NCBI RefSeq assembly: GCF_000711795.1
Contig: NZ_JONH01000001.1
Coordinates: 434,001-498,000, forward strand
Source of the DNA: Vibrio pacinii DSM 19139
GTDB taxonomy: Bacteria > Pseudomonadota > Gammaproteobacteria > Enterobacterales > Vibrionaceae
DNA length: 64,000 nt
Reading direction: 5' to 3'
Shown here: positions 37,779 through 49,193 of the stretch, piece after piece
How positions within the stretch are numbered: position 1 is the first letter of the stretch
Layout of the letters: every line of letters starts with the position of its first letter
The notes under the pieces: model-generated
Told to the model about the DNA's origin: nothing
Database searches by the model: none
Seen by the model: the letters and a program-made list of their open reading frames with translations, nothing else
Position numbers and translations under genes: made by a program

Positions 37779-40199
37779 ATGTCGTCATTAATCGAACAAA
37801 TTAAATCGGGATCGCTGTGGAACTTCCCCGGCGGTGTTCACCCTAGTGAAAATAAAACACAGTCACTAAAGACCAGTATTGCGCGCGCAGAGATTGCTAA
37901 TGAGCTTGTGCTACCTATAAAGCAGCACATTGGTAAACCCGGCATGATCATCGTTAACGTCGGTGATCATGTACTCAAAGGCCAAGCTCTGACTAAATAT
38001 GACACCAGCTTTATGCTACCTGTCCATGCCCCCACATCGGGAACGGTTAGCGCCATTGAATTAAGAACCACTGCGCATCCTTCAGGTTTGAGTGAGTTGT
38101 GTATTGTTATTACACCTGACTTTGAAGAACGCTGGATTGAACGCCAACCTTGGGCCAATTTTAGCGACCATACCGGTGAAGAACTCATCGAGAAAATCCG
38201 CCAAGCGGGTGTTTCTGGTATGGGTGGCGCAGGTTTTCCTACCGCAAAAAAAATTCAGGCTGGTCATGCTCGTACCGAGGTATTTATTGTCAATGCAGCA
38301 GAGTGTGAGCCTTACATCACTGCAGACGACAGCTTAATGCGCGAGCACGCCGAAGAGATCGTTAAGGGCATTGAGATTGTCGAACACATTCTCAAACCCA
38401 AATTAACCGTGATTGGTATTGAGGACAACAAACCACAAGCCGTCAAAGCTCTTCAACAAGCGGCTCAGCACAAAGACATTATCATCCGTGTCATTCCAAC
38501 CAAGTACCCATCCGGTGGCGAAAAGCAACTGATCAAAATCCTCACCAACAAAGAGGTCCCCAATGGTGGTATTCCTGCCGATATTGGTTTGTTGGTACAC
38601 AACGTTGGCTCTTTGTACGCGATAAAACGCGCAGTATGCGACGGCGAACCCTTGATTGAACGCGTCGTAACCCTGACTGGTAACACTTTCAAGCAACCAC
38701 GTAATGTCTGGACGCTGCTCGGAACGCCCGTTGAAGCACTACTTAACGAGTTTGGTTATCAAGCAGATAAGAGGTTGCCGCGTTTGATTATGGGCGGACC
38801 AATGATGGGCTTTACACTTCCCCATGCGCAGGTACCGATCACCAAAACATCTAACTGTATCTTGGCACCTACTCGCAACGAGATCTCACCGGATCACCAC
38901 GAGATGGCCTGCATCCGGTGTGGAGAATGTGCAGATGTGTGTCCCGCTTCACTTTTGCCGCAACAATTGCAATGGCATGCCAAGGCCGAAGAGTATGAAA
39001 AATGCGAAGAGCTCAATCTTAAAGATTGTATCGAGTGTGGTGCTTGCGCTTTTGTCTGCCCAAGCGAAATTCCCTTGGTCCAGTACTATCGCCAAGCCAA
39101 AGCGGAAATAAACACCCGCAAAGAAGAAGCCGAAGCGGCAGAACGAGCGAAGATTCGTTTTGAAGAAAAGAAAGCACGTATGGAGCGCGATAAAGCGCAA
39201 CGAGAAAATCGCTTTAAGAAAGCGGCCCAAGATCGCCGCAAAGAGATGAAAAAATCGGGCGGTGATGATGCCGTTGCCGCCGCTATCGCTCGCGTTAAAG
39301 CGCAAAAATCACAGCAAAGTGACGCTGAGCCTAAAGTCAAACCGGCCGTAGCGGCTGCCATTGCTAAAGCAAAAGCCAAACAAGCAGCGGCTTTAGAACA
39401 AGGCAATTCAGAGCCTGATAACACAGAAATGGCGAAGTTGCGTGAAGAGCGCAAACGTCAGGCTCGTGAGCGCAAAGCGCAGAAAGAACAACAAGCCGAA
39501 GAACCATCGGCTGAAACCAGCGAATCAACCGCTGGCGATGCGAAGAAAGCCGCTGTTGCGGCCGCGATTGCCAGAGCCAAGGCGCGCAAAGCCGAGCAAA
39601 CGCAACAAGCCGAAGAGCCATCGACTGAAACTAGCGAATCAACCGACGGCGATGCCAAGAAAGCCGCCGTTGCGGCCGCGATTGCCAGAGCCAAGGCGCG
39701 CAAAGCCGAGCAAACGCAACAAGCCGAAGAGCCATCGACTGAAACTAGCGAATCAACCGACGGCGATGCCAAGAAAGCCGCCGTTGCGGCCGCGATTGCC
39801 AGAGCCAAGGCGCGCAAAGCCGAGCAAACGCAACAAGCCAAAGAGCCATCGACTGAAACTAGCGAATCAAACGACGGCGATGCCAAGAAAGCCGCTGTTG
39901 CTGCCGCGATTGCCAGAGCCAAGGCGCGCAAAGCCGAGCAAACGCAACAAGCCAAAGAGCCATTGGCTGAAACCAGCGAATCAACCGACGGCGATGCCAA
40001 GAAAGCCGCTGTTGCGGCCGCGATTGCCAGAGCCAAAGCGCGCAAAGCCGAGCAAACGCAACAAGCCGAAGAGCCATCGGCTGAAACTAGCGAATCAACC
40101 GACGACCCAAAGAAAGCCGCCGTTGCGGCTGCTATTGCCCGCGCCAAAGCGCGTAAAGCAAACAAAGAACAACAAAACCACACTGAGGAGAAAGAGTAG
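37779..40199 (+). CDS. rnfC: Rnf complex subunit C, with a repeat-rich C-terminal extension
   Basis: Protein of 806 residues. The N-terminal 450 are the conserved subunit: the FMN/NADH-binding part ([38 protein letters not shown]) and two 4Fe-4S motifs ([24 protein letters not shown]). The last 350 are a charged Lys/Arg/Glu/Ala helical tail with six near-identical 38-residue repeats. Such tails occur in RnfC of Vibrio and E. coli RsxC, but the repeat number varies. NADH dehydrogenase end of the complex. The stop overlaps the rnfD GTG by 1 bp. Confidence 0.94.
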   Translation: MSSLIEQIKSGSLWNFPGGVHPSENKTQSLKTSIARAEIANELVLPIKQHIGKPGMIIVNVGDHVLKGQALTKYDTSFMLPVHAPTSGTVSAIELRTTAHPSGLSELCIVITPDFEERWIERQPWANFSDHTGEELIEKIRQAGVSGMGGAGFPTAKKIQAGHARTEVFIVNAAECEPYITADDSLMREHAEEIVKGIEIVEHILKPKLTVIGIEDNKPQAVKALQQAAQHKDIIIRVIPTKYPSGGEKQLIKILTNKEVPNGGIPADIGLLVHNVGSLYAIKRAVCDGEPLIERVVTLTGNTFKQPRNVWTLLGTPVEALLNEFGYQADKRLPRLIMGGPMMGFTLPHAQVPITKTSNCILAPTRNEISPDHHEMACIRCGECADVCPASLLPQQLQWHAKAEEYEKCEELNLKDCIECGACAFVCPSEIPLVQYYRQAKAEINTRKEEAEAAERAKIRFEEKKARMERDKAQRENRFKKAAQDRRKEMKKSGGDDAVAAAIARVKAQKSQQSDAEPKVKPAVAAAIAKAKAKQAAALEQGNSEPDNTEMAKLREERKRQARERKAQKEQQAEEPSAETSESTAGDAKKAAVAAAIARAKARKAEQTQQAEEPSTETSESTDGDAKKAAVAAAIARAKARKAEQTQQAEEPSTETSESTDGDAKKAAVAAAIARAKARKAEQTQQAKEPSTETSESNDGDAKKAAVAAAIARAKARKAEQTQQAKEPLAETSESTDGDAKKAAVAAAIARAKARKAEQTQQAEEPSAETSESTDDPKKAAVAAAIARAKARKANKEQQNHTEEKE
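39480..40160 (+). repeat. Six-copy 114-bp tandem repeat in rnfC
   Basis: Period 114 bp (38 residues), with copies of [17 protein letters not shown] starting at about 39543, 39657, 39771, 39885, 39999 and 40110; the last step is 3 bp shorter. The middle copies differ by only a few bases. The unit is an Ala/Lys/Arg-rich helical segment plus a TETSEST linker. Confidence 0.95.
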
Positions 40200-41245
40200 T
40201 GGCCTTTTTTATTGCCAGCTCACCCCATGCGCATAACCGCAGAAGCACTCCTGATCTCATGAAGTGGGTGGCTTTGTGCGCCCTACCAGGACTTATTGCG
40301 CAATGCTACTTCTTTGGCTGGGGGACAATTATTCAACTCGCTCTGGCGATTGCGATCGCACTGAGCCTTGAGGCCTTAGTGATGGTGGCGAGAAAACGTC
40401 CACCAACATCAGCATTAAGGGACAACAGTGCGTTAGTCACCGCCTGGCTACTTGCCATTGCTATTCCACCACTTTCCCCTTGGTGGATCATCGCAATTGG
40501 TTTGGTTTTCGCCATCGTGATCGCTAAACATCTCTACGGAGGAATCGGCCAGAACCTGTTTAACCCGGCGATGGTGGCCTATGTTGTGCTATTGATCTCG
40601 TTTCCTGTCCAAATGACCAGTTGGATTTCTCCAACCGAATTGCAAGCGACAACTATCTCAAGTGGTGATGCGTTTTCACTGATTTTTACAGGTTTTAATT
40701 TAGAAGGCTTATCACTGCAACAACTGCGAACGGCTATTGATGGCGTGACAATGGCGACTCCGCTTGATTCACTCAAAACATCGTTGCGCGCAGGCAATAC
40801 GCTCAGTGAAGCCATGTCTGCACCTCAATTTTCTGGTCTTGCGGGTATCGGCTGGGAGTGGGTTAACCTCGCTTATCTGGCCGGCGGCTTAATGCTGATT
40901 AAACTGCGCGTTATCAACTGGCACATTCCGCTAGGCTTCTTAGTTAGCTTAAGCATTATGAGTGGTCTATTTGCTCTATTGGCACCGGGGACAACCGCCT
41001 CACCATTGATCCATTTGTTATCAGGCGCAACCATGCTGGGGGCATTTTTTATCGCAACCGACCCTGTGTCAGCGTCAACCACCGTCAAAGGCCGTTTGAT
41101 CTTTGGTGCCTTTATTGGTGCTATAGTCTTCATTATTCGTAGTTGGGGAGGTTTCCCCGACGGCGTGGCATTTGCAGTACTGCTTGGCAATATGTGTGTC
41201 CCTTTGATTGATTACTACACCAAACCAAGAACCTACGGACACTAA
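40199..41245 (+). CDS. rnfD: Rnf complex subunit D (membrane, covalent FMN)
   Basis: Protein of 348 residues from a GTG overlapping the rnfC stop, with GAGGAGA upstream. Nine or so membrane helices; the FMN-attachment motif SGAT occurs in [18 protein letters not shown], the Thr taking the flavin. Close to NqrB of the Na+-NQR complex. Operon position fits. Confidence 0.94.
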   Translation: MAFFIASSPHAHNRRSTPDLMKWVALCALPGLIAQCYFFGWGTIIQLALAIAIALSLEALVMVARKRPPTSALRDNSALVTAWLLAIAIPPLSPWWIIAIGLVFAIVIAKHLYGGIGQNLFNPAMVAYVVLLISFPVQMTSWISPTELQATTISSGDAFSLIFTGFNLEGLSLQQLRTAIDGVTMATPLDSLKTSLRAGNTLSEAMSAPQFSGLAGIGWEWVNLAYLAGGLMLIKLRVINWHIPLGFLVSLSIMSGLFALLAPGTTASPLIHLLSGATMLGAFFIATDPVSASTTVKGRLIFGAFIGAIVFIIRSWGGFPDGVAFAVLLGNMCVPLIDYYTKPRTYGH

Positions 41246-41254
41246 GGATTCATC

Positions 41255-41890
41255 ATGCTAAATGCGATTCGAAAAAATGGTGTCATTCTTGCCGTTTTTG
41301 CCTGTGCATCAACCGGTGTTGTCGCACTGACTCATTACCTGACTGAAGATAAGATCCAACGCCAAGAGCAGCAGCAGTTATTGTCGGTTCTCAATCAAGT
41401 CATTCCACATCAACTGCACGACAATGATCTTTATCAGGCCTGTACCTTGGTCAGCGATCCTGCATTGGGTACGCAAACAGCGATGCCCGTTTATATGGCA
41501 AGCTTGAACGGTCAACCCTCTGCCCTCGCGATCGAAGCCATCGCTCCCGATGGCTACAACGGTGCTATCAAGATTATTGTCGGCATTAAGCAAGACGGAA
41601 CCATTAGTGGAACACGTATCCTAAGCCACCAAGAAACGCCGGGACTTGGTGATAAAATCGACCTACGTATTACGGATTGGATTCTTGGTTTCTCAGGAAA
41701 ATCAGTCTCACAAGACAATCTGGCTGATTGGAACGTACGTAAAGATGGCGGCCAGTTTGATCAATTTACAGGCGCAACCATCACACCTCGAGCGGTGGTC
41801 AAAGCGGTCAAAAACACCGCGCTGTTTGTGAACGCCAACCGCGAGCAAATTCTCGCTCAACCACTAAACTGTGGAGGCAATGATGAGTGA
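41255..41890 (+). CDS. rnfG: Rnf complex subunit G (covalent FMN)
   Basis: Protein of 211 residues with one N-terminal membrane helix and a periplasmic flavin domain. The covalent FMN site is the Thr of [12 protein letters not shown]. Other family blocks: [12 protein letters not shown] and DGGQFDQ. Overlaps the start region of rnfE. Confidence 0.94.
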   Translation: MLNAIRKNGVILAVFACASTGVVALTHYLTEDKIQRQEQQQLLSVLNQVIPHQLHDNDLYQACTLVSDPALGTQTAMPVYMASLNGQPSALAIEAIAPDGYNGAIKIIVGIKQDGTISGTRILSHQETPGLGDKIDLRITDWILGFSGKSVSQDNLADWNVRKDGGQFDQFTGATITPRAVVKAVKNTALFVNANREQILAQPLNCGGNDE

Positions 41891-42575
41891 ACATAAAACC
41901 CTAATTAAAAATGGCTTGTGGGATAACAACCCAGCCTTAGTGCAACTACTCGGACTCTGCCCGTTGTTGGCCGTTTCTTCAACGGTCACCAACGCTTTGG
42001 GGTTGGGTATCGCCACGTTATTGGTTTTAGTCGGATCGAATGTCACTGTCTCATTAGTCCGTGACTATGTGCCCAAAGAGGTTCGGATTCCAATCTTTGT
42101 GATGATCATTGCTGCACTGGTCACCTGCGTTCAGTTGTTAATGAGTGCCTACGCTTACGGTCTTTATCTATCACTCGGCATCTTCATTCCGTTGATTGTG
42201 ACTAACTGTATTATTATCGGCCGCGCCGAAGCCTTTGCCTCAAAAAATGATGTGCTTCCTGCCGCCCAAGATGGATTCTGGATGGGACTGGGTATGACCA
42301 GTGTACTGGTCCTCCTTGGTGCTATGCGTGAGTTGATCGGCAATGGAACATTATTTGACGGCGCTGATTTACTGCTCGGTCAGTGGGCAACATCACTGCG
42401 TATTGAAGTGTTTCAATTCGACAACAGTTTCTTACTCGCACTTTTACCACCGGGTGCATTCATTGGTGTTGGTTTGCTCATCGCACTGAAAAACATCATC
42501 GATAAACAAATTGAAGCGCGTCAACCAAAGCAGAAAAAGCAGACCATAGAACGCGCCCGAGTTACCAACGCATAA
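41883..42575 (+). CDS. rnfE: Rnf complex subunit E (membrane)
   Basis: About 230 residues from the ATG at 41883 ([17 protein letters not shown]), 5 nt after GGAGG; a GTG at 41871 is rejected. Membrane protein paralogous to RnfA, with the equivalent conserved motif [17 protein letters not shown]. Overlaps rnfG by 8 bp and is followed by nth, the same order as E. coli rsxE-nth. Confidence 0.94.
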   Translation: MSEHKTLIKNGLWDNNPALVQLLGLCPLLAVSSTVTNALGLGIATLLVLVGSNVTVSLVRDYVPKEVRIPIFVMIIAALVTCVQLLMSAYAYGLYLSLGIFIPLIVTNCIIIGRAEAFASKNDVLPAAQDGFWMGLGMTSVLVLLGAMRELIGNGTLFDGADLLLGQWATSLRIEVFQFDNSFLLALLPPGAFIGVGLLIALKNIIDKQIEARQPKQKKQTIERARVTNA

Positions 42576-42620
42576 CAGACCAATCCTTAAATTGGCATTC
42601 GCACTGGAAAGCAGCTTTAA

Positions 42621-43262
42621 ATGAATAAAGACAAACGAAGATTAATACTAGAACGTTTAAGGGAGAATAACCCTAACCCTCAAACTGAGCTCAACTGGAG
42701 TACACCATTCGAGCTGTTAATTGCAGTGCTGTTATCCGCACAAGCAACGGATGTCAGCGTTAACAAAGCGACAGATAAGCTCTATCCGGTTGCGAATACG
42801 CCACAGGCTATATTTGATCTCGGCGTTGAAGGCGTAAAAAAGTACATCAAAACAATTGGCCTGTTTAACTCTAAAGCAGAGAACGTCATTAAGACCTGTA
42901 AAATCCTGATTGACCAACATGGCGGTGAAGTTCCACAAGATCGTGATGCCTTAGAGGCGCTCCCCGGAGTCGGTCGAAAAACCGCTAACGTCGTGCTCAA
43001 CACCGCCTTTGGTTGGCCAACCATCGCGGTCGATACGCACATTTATCGCGTCTCCAATCGGACAAAGTTTGCCATGGGCAAAAACGTCGATCAGGTAGAA
43101 GAGAAGCTGCTTAAAGTGGTGCCCAAAGAGTTTAAACTCGATGTCCACCACTGGCTTATTTTACATGGCCGCTATACTTGTGTAGCACGAAAGCCCCGTT
43201 GCGGCAGCTGTATTATTGAAGATCTTTGCGAATTCAAAGACAAAGTATACCCAGAAAATTAG
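42621..43262 (+). CDS. nth: Endonuclease III
   Basis: Protein of 213 residues. Helix-hairpin-helix LPGVGRKTANVVLN with catalytic Lys near 120, catalytic Asp in AVDTHIYRVSNR near 138, and the C-terminal 4Fe-4S loop with C-x6-C-x2-C-x5-C (CVARKPRCGSCIIEDLC). Removes oxidised pyrimidines and nicks the abasic site. Last gene of the rnf operon. Confidence 0.97.
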   Translation: MNKDKRRLILERLRENNPNPQTELNWSTPFELLIAVLLSAQATDVSVNKATDKLYPVANTPQAIFDLGVEGVKKYIKTIGLFNSKAENVIKTCKILIDQHGGEVPQDRDALEALPGVGRKTANVVLNTAFGWPTIAVDTHIYRVSNRTKFAMGKNVDQVEEKLLKVVPKEFKLDVHHWLILHGRYTCVARKPRCGSCIIEDLCEFKDKVYPEN

Positions 43263-43274
43263 GAGAGCAAGACA

Positions 43275-43691
43275 ATGTCAAATGGCAGAATTCTACACAC
43301 TATGCTTCGCGTTGGTGACTTGGATAAGTCAATCAAGTTTTACACCGAGGTCATGGGAATGCAGCTACTGCGTACCAATGAAAACAAAGAGTACGAATAC
43401 ACCTTAGCGTTTGTCGGTTACGGAGATGAAGCGCAAGGTGCAGTGATTGAGCTGACCTACAACTGGGGAACGACTGAGTATGATCTAGGCAGTGCATTCG
43501 GTCACATCGCTATTGGCGTTGATGATATTTACTCAACGTGTGATGCGATCAAAGCCGTTGGCGGCAACGTAACGCGCGAGCCGGGCCCAGTGAAAGGGGG
43601 AACCACCCATATCGCTTTTGTCAAAGACCCAGATGGCTATATGATTGAGCTAATCCAAAACAAACAAGCGAGCGCAGGTTTAGCGGGTTAA
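43275..43691 (+). CDS. gloA: Lactoylglutathione lyase (glyoxalase I)
   Basis: Protein of 138 residues, VOC fold: [20 protein letters not shown] with metal His, VIELTYNWG with metal Glu, [10 protein letters not shown] with His, and [10 protein letters not shown] with Glu. Detoxifies methylglyoxal with glutathione. Follows nth by 12 bp with AGGAGAGCAAGAC upstream, so it may be read with the rnf-nth operon. Confidence 0.95.
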   Translation: MSNGRILHTMLRVGDLDKSIKFYTEVMGMQLLRTNENKEYEYTLAFVGYGDEAQGAVIELTYNWGTTEYDLGSAFGHIAIGVDDIYSTCDAIKAVGGNVTREPGPVKGGTTHIAFVKDPDGYMIELIQNKQASAGLAG

Positions 43692-43717
43692 TCACAGCTT
43701 TAACCGCTTCAAAAAAC

Positions 43718-43742
43718 AAAAAGCCAGCATTGCTGGCTTTTT
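43718..43742. terminator. Bidirectional terminator gloA / motY
   Basis: AAAAGCCAGC / GCTGGCTTTTT with 3-nt loop between convergent genes. Confidence 0.88.
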
Positions 43743-43755
43743 CTGTGTACGAGTC

Positions 43756-44637
43756 TTAAACCTGTGTTCGACCTAGCGAGATCACCACGCGGCGGTTTTT
43801 ATCTCTGCCAAGTGGAGAGGCATTGTCATCAACAGGGCGACGTTTGCCATACCCCTGAACCTGAATCCGGTCTTCAGGCAATCCTAACGATTTAAAATAG
43901 TTTTGCAGGACTTCAGCTCGTTTCTCTGACAAGCTTTGACTGACACTTTTGCTATCAACCGCATCCGTGTACGTTGACACTAACACCAGATCGATATCTT
44001 GATTGTGTTTAATATACTCTGCAATCTGCGCTAATCGTTTTTGTGACTGTTTATTGAGTTCGACACTGGTTCTGTCGTAATGCAAGATGGTAAACGCGAT
44101 ATCCTCGAAACTGTATGGCAGTAAATTAGCAATACAGTCGCTAAATACGTTGTATGACGGCTGAAACAACACCGAAGAAAGTCCCACTTCTATCCGCTCA
44201 TCGCGGCTGCGCCACTCTTGATAACTGAAAGTGGGATAGCGCCCTTTTTCAAGTTCGCCTAAAATATTCCATGCCGTTTGCCCACCGACATAACCATCAA
44301 ATTGTTGAAAAAATCGGATCGTATTTAGACGCGTAGCCCCCTCGCCTGGTCGCCATGCAGGCGGCATAGAAACCAAACTCACATCACGCGTTTTTCCCAT
44401 TGGACGCTTCATTTTCAACTCGAAATCAAGGCTGATTTTTTTACTCGCATACGAGGAAAATACCGCATCACCATAATTAGGGATCGGGTGGACTAAGCGA
44501 CACTCCAAAGGGGTATTGGCAACCATTTGCCACGTTGATTGCTGTGGTTTAGCGACATAGTGTTTATCCAGCGCAACGGCACTGGTACTGATTGACACTA
44601 ATACGGTCGCGACTGTGGTAGCAAACAACTTATTCAT
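43756..44637 (-). CDS. motY: Sodium-driven flagellar motor T-ring protein MotY
   Basis: Protein of 293 residues, the length of V. alginolyticus MotY, with a signal peptide (cleavage after SAVA). The N-terminal domain (about 20-170) is MotY-specific; the C-terminal domain is an OmpA-type peptidoglycan binder ([42 protein letters not shown]). With MotX it forms the T ring that holds the PomAB stators of the polar flagellum. Divergent from rnt, as in other vibrios. Confidence 0.94.
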   Translation of the reverse strand: MNKLFATTVATVLVSISTSAVALDKHYVAKPQQSTWQMVANTPLECRLVHPIPNYGDAVFSSYASKKISLDFELKMKRPMGKTRDVSLVSMPPAWRPGEGATRLNTIRFFQQFDGYVGGQTAWNILGELEKGRYPTFSYQEWRSRDERIEVGLSSVLFQPSYNVFSDCIANLLPYSFEDIAFTILHYDRTSVELNKQSQKRLAQIAEYIKHNQDIDLVLVSTYTDAVDSKSVSQSLSEKRAEVLQNYFKSLGLPEDRIQVQGYGKRRPVDDNASPLGRDKNRRVVISLGRTQV

Positions 44638-44706
44638 ACTGCAATTAATCTCTTTATTTGCTTGAGCAGCTCAACGTTGCCGCTCGATTCTCTACCAAAA
44701 TTAGAA

Positions 44707-44723
44707 AGCAAAAAGCACGCCAA
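44707..44723 (-). promoter_or_regulatory. Candidate sigma-54 promoter of motY
   Basis: Minus strand TTGGCGTGCTTTTTGCT has GG and GC 10 nt apart as in sigma-54 promoters, giving a leader of about 60 nt to the motY ATG. No sigma-28 (FliA) box was apparent in the 200-bp gap. Weak, motif-only evidence. Confidence 0.35.
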
Positions 44724-44835
44724 CACATTTGTATAGGACAAATAGCCAACGTTTCTTTTTCAAACAGGATTAACGGTTTTTCTCACGCCAAGAATCTGTA
44801 ATAATGCCAGCCCTGTCACATTAAAATAAGCACAC

Positions 44836-45486
44836 ATGACTATAGAAAACGAAGCATTGACGCTAAAAAAACGATTTCGTGGCTACTTTCCGGTTGTTAT
44901 TGATGTTGAAACCGCAGGATTTAACGCTAAAACGGATGCCCTACTCGAAATCTGTGCCGTCACCTTAAAAATGGATGAGAACGGCACACTTTGTCCTGCA
45001 TCAACTATTCATTTTCATGTTTCTCCTTTTGAAGGTGCCAACTTAGAAAAAGAGGCGCTTGAATTTAATGGCATTCGCGACCCATTTAGCCCACTTCGTG
45101 GAGCGGTGACAGAAGAGGAAGCGCTAAAAGAAATTTATAAACTTGTACGTAAAGAACAAAAAGCAGCGGATTGTAGCCGTGCAATTATTGTTGCTCACAA
45201 CGCCAACTTTGATCACAGCTTCGTGATGGAAGCAAGCGAACGCTGCAAGTTAAAACGTGTCCCATTTCATCCCTTCGCGACCTTCGATACCGCAACACTC
45301 AGTGGTCTCGCTTATGGCCAAACCGTATTAGCCAAAGCATGTAAAGTCGCCGGGATGGACTTTGACAATAGAGAAGCCCACTCAGCCCTTTATGATACTC
45401 AAAAAACGGCCGAGCTCTTTTGCGGCATCGTTAATAAGTGGAAAGCCCTTGGCGGGTGGCCATTGATTGAGTCAGATGCCGAATAA
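44836..45486 (+). CDS. rnt: Ribonuclease T
   Basis: Protein of 216 residues, DEDDh exonuclease: [19 protein letters not shown] (Asp, Glu), [14 protein letters not shown] (Asp) and the His/Asp of [18 protein letters not shown]. Trims the 3' ends of tRNAs and other stable RNAs. All catalytic residues are present. It is 36 bp upstream of the YuiF-type transporter gene. Confidence 0.95.
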   Translation: MTIENEALTLKKRFRGYFPVVIDVETAGFNAKTDALLEICAVTLKMDENGTLCPASTIHFHVSPFEGANLEKEALEFNGIRDPFSPLRGAVTEEEALKEIYKLVRKEQKAADCSRAIIVAHNANFDHSFVMEASERCKLKRVPFHPFATFDTATLSGLAYGQTVLAKACKVAGMDFDNREAHSALYDTQKTAELFCGIVNKWKALGGWPLIESDAE

Positions 45487-45522
45487 ACACAATAAAAAGT
45501 AAACACAACTCACGAGTATATT

Positions 45523-46848
45523 ATGAACCCTGTTGTCATTTCTGTCTGCATTATGCTGGCTTTAGCCCTGATGCGAGTCAATGTCGTCGTCGCACTGACC
45601 TTCAGTGCCATCGTCGGCGGTTTAGTCGCTGGTATGGATCTCAACCAGTCAATCGCTGCATTTGAAAGTGGGCTTGGTGGTGGTGCAACCATCGCTTTAA
45701 GCTACGCTATGCTTGGTACTTTCGCGGTTGCGATCTCTCGCTCAGGTATTACCGACCTGTTGGCCAATAGCGTGATTAAACGCATCCATGGTCAAGAGAA
45801 TGCCTCTGCCTCAACTGGTCTTAAGTACGCCGTGCTGATCGCACTGGTCTTAGTCACTATGTCTTCACAAAATGTCATTCCAGTTCACATCGCCTTTATC
45901 CCGATTTTGATTCCACCTCTTTTAGGCGTCTTTGCCAAGCTTAACCTTGACCGCCGCATGATTGCTTGTGTGCTGACTTTTGGTCTCGTTACCCCTTACA
46001 TGGTGTTACCGATCGGTTTTGGCGGTATTTTCCTCAACAATATTTTGCTTAAAAACCTTCATGACAACGGCCTTGAGAATGTCGTGGCAAGCCAAGTGCC
46101 TGTCGCAATGCTGCTACCAGCAGCGGGAATGATCTTTGGTTTGTTAACAGCGATTTTCTTTACTTACCGTAAACCTCGCCAATACCCGGAAACTGAGTTA
46201 ACTCATGTTAATCAAGACACCAAAGCTATCAACAAGAAAAACATTGTTGTGGCTGCTGTGGGCATTATCGTAGCCCTTGGCGCGCAGCTCTCAACTGGCT
46301 CAATGATTGTCGGTGGTTTAGCTGGTTTTATGGTGTTCACTTTTGGTGGCGTAATCGCTTGGAAAGAGACCCATGATGTGTTCACAAAAGGGGTTCACAT
46401 GATGGCAATGATTGGCTTTATCATGATTGCAGCAGCGGGTTTTGCGGCAGTGATGAAGCAAACCGGAGGGGTTGAGTCTTTGGTTGAAGCCTTATCAACC
46501 AGCATTGGCGACAATAAACCTCTCGCGGCATTATTGATGTTGGTTGTTGGTCTATTGGTGACAATGGGGATTGGTTCATCGTTCTCAACCATTCCGATTC
46601 TCGCGACTATCTACGTGCCACTGGCGGCGGCATTCGGTTTTTCACCGATGGCAACCATTGCATTAGTCGGCACAGCAGCAGCGCTTGGCGATGCGGGCTC
46701 ACCAGCTTCAGACTCAACCTTAGGCCCAACCTCTGGCCTGAACGCTGATGGACAGCACGAGCACATTTGGGAGACCGTTGTACCAACCTTTATCCATTAC
46801 AACATTCCGTTAATTGTCTTTGGTTGGCTAGCAGCAATGACGCTGTAA
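45523..46848 (+). CDS. Na+/H+ antiporter family transporter (YuiF/HisX-like)
   Basis: Protein of 441 residues with about eleven membrane helices. It begins [20 protein letters not shown] and carries [20 protein letters not shown], typical of the Na_H_antiporter (PF03553-type) family. Relatives are annotated as sodium/proton antiporters, while Bacillus YuiF-type members have been linked to amino-acid uptake, so the substrate is open. Follows rnt on the same strand. Confidence 0.85.
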   Translation: MNPVVISVCIMLALALMRVNVVVALTFSAIVGGLVAGMDLNQSIAAFESGLGGGATIALSYAMLGTFAVAISRSGITDLLANSVIKRIHGQENASASTGLKYAVLIALVLVTMSSQNVIPVHIAFIPILIPPLLGVFAKLNLDRRMIACVLTFGLVTPYMVLPIGFGGIFLNNILLKNLHDNGLENVVASQVPVAMLLPAAGMIFGLLTAIFFTYRKPRQYPETELTHVNQDTKAINKKNIVVAAVGIIVALGAQLSTGSMIVGGLAGFMVFTFGGVIAWKETHDVFTKGVHMMAMIGFIMIAAAGFAAVMKQTGGVESLVEALSTSIGDNKPLAALLMLVVGLLVTMGIGSSFSTIPILATIYVPLAAAFGFSPMATIALVGTAAALGDAGSPASDSTLGPTSGLNADGQHEHIWETVVPTFIHYNIPLIVFGWLAAMTL

Positions 46849-46876
46849 ACGGTACCTGCAACGATCGATAAGCCAC

Positions 46877-46906
46877 AAAAAAAGCTGACTTGATGTCAGC
46901 TTTTTT
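46877..46906. terminator. Bidirectional terminator, transporter / bamC
   Basis: AAAAAAGCTGAC / GTCAGCTTTTTT with 5-nt loop between convergent genes. Confidence 0.9.
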
Positions 46907-46937
46907 ATTATGTGGTGCAAGATAAATGATCGATGGC

Positions 46938-47963
46938 TTATTGCACTTGCTTCTCGGCAATCACGGCGAATACTGGCACCATATCTTCAAGCAACTGCTC
47001 CTCAACCGGTTTACCCGTCGAATCTGTCACGTTAATCGATGTACGGTTACCAAGATCACCAAACAGGAAGGTGTAGGTTCCTGGAGCAAGGTTAATCGGT
47101 TTCACACCAATTTCATCCCAAAACTCATCATCAGGCGCCGCGTACTTAGCTTTAACCGTGCCCTGAGATTGATTACGCTCTTCAAGCGTAAAGCCCATCG
47201 CAGGCAGGATGTTCGGCAGGCGATTCCACAACACGTTGTAAGGTGAACGCGCAATGATCACGGGGAAACCGCTGCGGTCAGAGCCCATGGTCACTTGTAT
47301 GTTCTTAACTAATTGCTCGGCTTTACGTGCCGCTTCCTCTCGGATGTCTAAATCGTAGCGTGCTGTCACTAAGTTGGTCATCAGAGCATTATAGCGCTCC
47401 TTATTGGTTGCCGTGACTGGTCTTACTTCGCCCCCTTCACGCCAATCAACCAGTGATATTCTAAATCCATGGCGACCACCCGCAGAAACACGGTCAATTT
47501 GGTAACGCGCACCAAGTTCAACATCTTCATCTTCAGCAACCCAACTAACCCAGTCGGTCTCGATAAGCGTCAATGTCTGCTGGCGAATGGTAATATTTTG
47601 CTCTTCGATCATCTCAAGCGCGGTTTGCCACACTTTATCGACTTCATCTTCGCGTAATAACCATAAGGTGGTTTCTCCCTGCTTATGCTCGGCTCTAGCA
47701 CCTGGAATAAGTTCTAGGATTTGTTGCGGCGGACGAATATCCACTTCACGGCCAATACCACCAGCGAACTCACCTTGAGGGATTCGATAGTTAGGGTAAA
47801 ACTGTGGTTCGGCATCTTGTGGTAAGTTCCACTCTTTCGACGCTGGCGTATCGAGATATTCAAAATCATCTTTCGCCTGACGACGCTGATTTGCACCACC
47901 TGAACATGCGCTCAAAACAAAAACAGCTAGTGAACTGAGAACTAGCTGGTGAGAAAATTTCAT
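46938..47963 (-). CDS. bamC: Outer-membrane assembly lipoprotein BamC
   Basis: Protein of 341 residues, lipoprotein with lipobox LSAC (Cys20). Family blocks: NQRRQAKDDFEYLDTPASKE just after the lipid Cys (the segment that contacts BamD), then two helix-grip domains. Member of the BamABCDE complex that inserts beta-barrel proteins. Directly downstream of dapA, the classic dapA-nlpB arrangement. Confidence 0.95.
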   Translation of the reverse strand: MKFSHQLVLSSLAVFVLSACSGGANQRRQAKDDFEYLDTPASKEWNLPQDAEPQFYPNYRIPQGEFAGGIGREVDIRPPQQILELIPGARAEHKQGETTLWLLREDEVDKVWQTALEMIEEQNITIRQQTLTLIETDWVSWVAEDEDVELGARYQIDRVSAGGRHGFRISLVDWREGGEVRPVTATNKERYNALMTNLVTARYDLDIREEAARKAEQLVKNIQVTMGSDRSGFPVIIARSPYNVLWNRLPNILPAMGFTLEERNQSQGTVKAKYAAPDDEFWDEIGVKPINLAPGTYTFLFGDLGNRTSINVTDSTGKPVEEQLLEDMVPVFAVIAEKQVQ

Positions 47964-47982
47964 TGAAACTCCTGATCGTATT

Positions 47983-48004
47983 TTGCCGGAATCACTTCCG
48001 GCAA
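47983..48004 (-). other. Hairpin between dapA and bamC
   Basis: TTGCCGGAA / TTCCGGCAA with 4-nt loop, in the 54-bp gap of the cotranscribed pair and without a T tract, so more likely an RNA-processing or stability stem than a terminator. Confidence 0.55.
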
Positions 48005-48017
48005 GGTCTCTTCATAT

Positions 48018-48896
48018 TTAGACAATGCGCGCATCCGTCATTGCTTGCGTCACAATTGGTCGAGCCTGCACGGAGAGCTCGGTCAAAGGTAAGCGTAAAC
48101 CGCCGTGCTCAATCAGACCCATTTGGTGTGCTGCCCACTTAACTGGAATCGGGCTCGACTCAACAAACAGATTTTTGTGCAGAGGCATCAGGCGTTGGTT
48201 AATGATTTCCGCTTCATCGAACTTACCTTCACTGGCTAGACGGAACATCGTCGCCATGTCTTGTGCAGCAATATTATTCGTGACTGAAATCACACCGTTA
48301 CCACCTTGCTTGACAAAATCAAGGCCTGTCGAATCGTCACCACTTAGTAAGATAAAATCTTCGCCACAAAGTTCACGGTGAATTGAAATTCGGCTTAAAT
48401 CGCCAGTGGCATCTTTTAGCGCAACGATGCTGTCAATCTGTGACAATCTCGCGACGGTTTCAGGAAGCAAGTCCACTGCAGTGCGACCCGGGACGTTATA
48501 TAGAATCTGGGGAACATCACTCTCTTCAGCAATGGCCTTGTAATGCTGATACAAACCTTCTTGTGTTGGTTTGTTGTAGTATGGGGTAACACTTAAACAA
48601 CCCGCGATACCTGAGTTGTTAAGCAAACGACTGAATGTCACCGATTCATGAGTAGCGTTTGCCCCCGTACCAGCAATCACAGGAATTCGGCCATCGGCAA
48701 ATTCGACGGTCTTCATTACCACCTTGACATGCTCTTCAATCGTCAGCGTAGAAGATTCACCGGTCGTTCCGACAGCGACAATGCCATTACTGCCCGCGGC
48801 GACATGGTAGTCTACCAGCTTCTTCAGGCTCACGTAGTCGACTTCGCCATCGAGATTAAATGGTGTAATTAACGCTACAATACTTCCTGAAAACAT
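48018..48896 (-). CDS. dapA: 4-hydroxy-tetrahydrodipicolinate synthase
   Basis: About 292 residues from the ATG at 48896 ([13 protein letters not shown]), preceded by AGGGAGAAGGAC; a longer reading from 48956 adds 20 non-conserved residues and is rejected. Motifs: [38 protein letters not shown] and the Schiff-base Lys in [10 protein letters not shown]. Condenses pyruvate with aspartate semialdehyde in lysine and peptidoglycan precursor synthesis. Divergent from gcvR. Confidence 0.96.
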   Translation of the reverse strand: MFSGSIVALITPFNLDGEVDYVSLKKLVDYHVAAGSNGIVAVGTTGESSTLTIEEHVKVVMKTVEFADGRIPVIAGTGANATHESVTFSRLLNNSGIAGCLSVTPYYNKPTQEGLYQHYKAIAEESDVPQILYNVPGRTAVDLLPETVARLSQIDSIVALKDATGDLSRISIHRELCGEDFILLSGDDSTGLDFVKQGGNGVISVTNNIAAQDMATMFRLASEGKFDEAEIINQRLMPLHKNLFVESSPIPVKWAAHQMGLIEHGGLRLPLTELSVQARPIVTQAMTDARIV

Positions 48897-49193
48897 GTCC
48901 TTCTCCCTAAAATAGTTACTAATCGCATGGTACTGTAAGGCGATTGAAAAAGACAAGCGCTTAACGCCGCTTAAATCACCTAAATGAATGAATATTTATC
49001 AGATGTTAGATATTTGGCAAATTACGCCTCTTATTTCACGCTGTGTCAGTCGCAAGTGATAATTTCTTGCCTATATTGGCATGACTCAAAATCCCGCCAA
49101 CTCAACCGAGAAAACGTTCGAAGGTCATTTTTATCACGCGCTTCTGTGCTAAGCTAAACGACTAATAAACATAACTTTGATAAGAGTGAAACT

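Noticed and set aside
39458..40183. Long open frame of 241 codons on the minus strand opposite rnfC, and another on the plus strand at 39442-40236
   Set aside because: Both arise from the repetitive, GC-rich repeat codons of rnfC; they have no ribosome binding site, repeat with the same 114-bp period and resemble no family.
46926..47246. Plus-strand frame of 106 codons opposite bamC
   Set aside because: Antisense shadow of bamC without start signals.
48897..48956. Upstream extension of dapA by 20 residues
   Set aside because: The extension is not conserved in the family, and the ATG at 48896 has a strong ribosome binding site.
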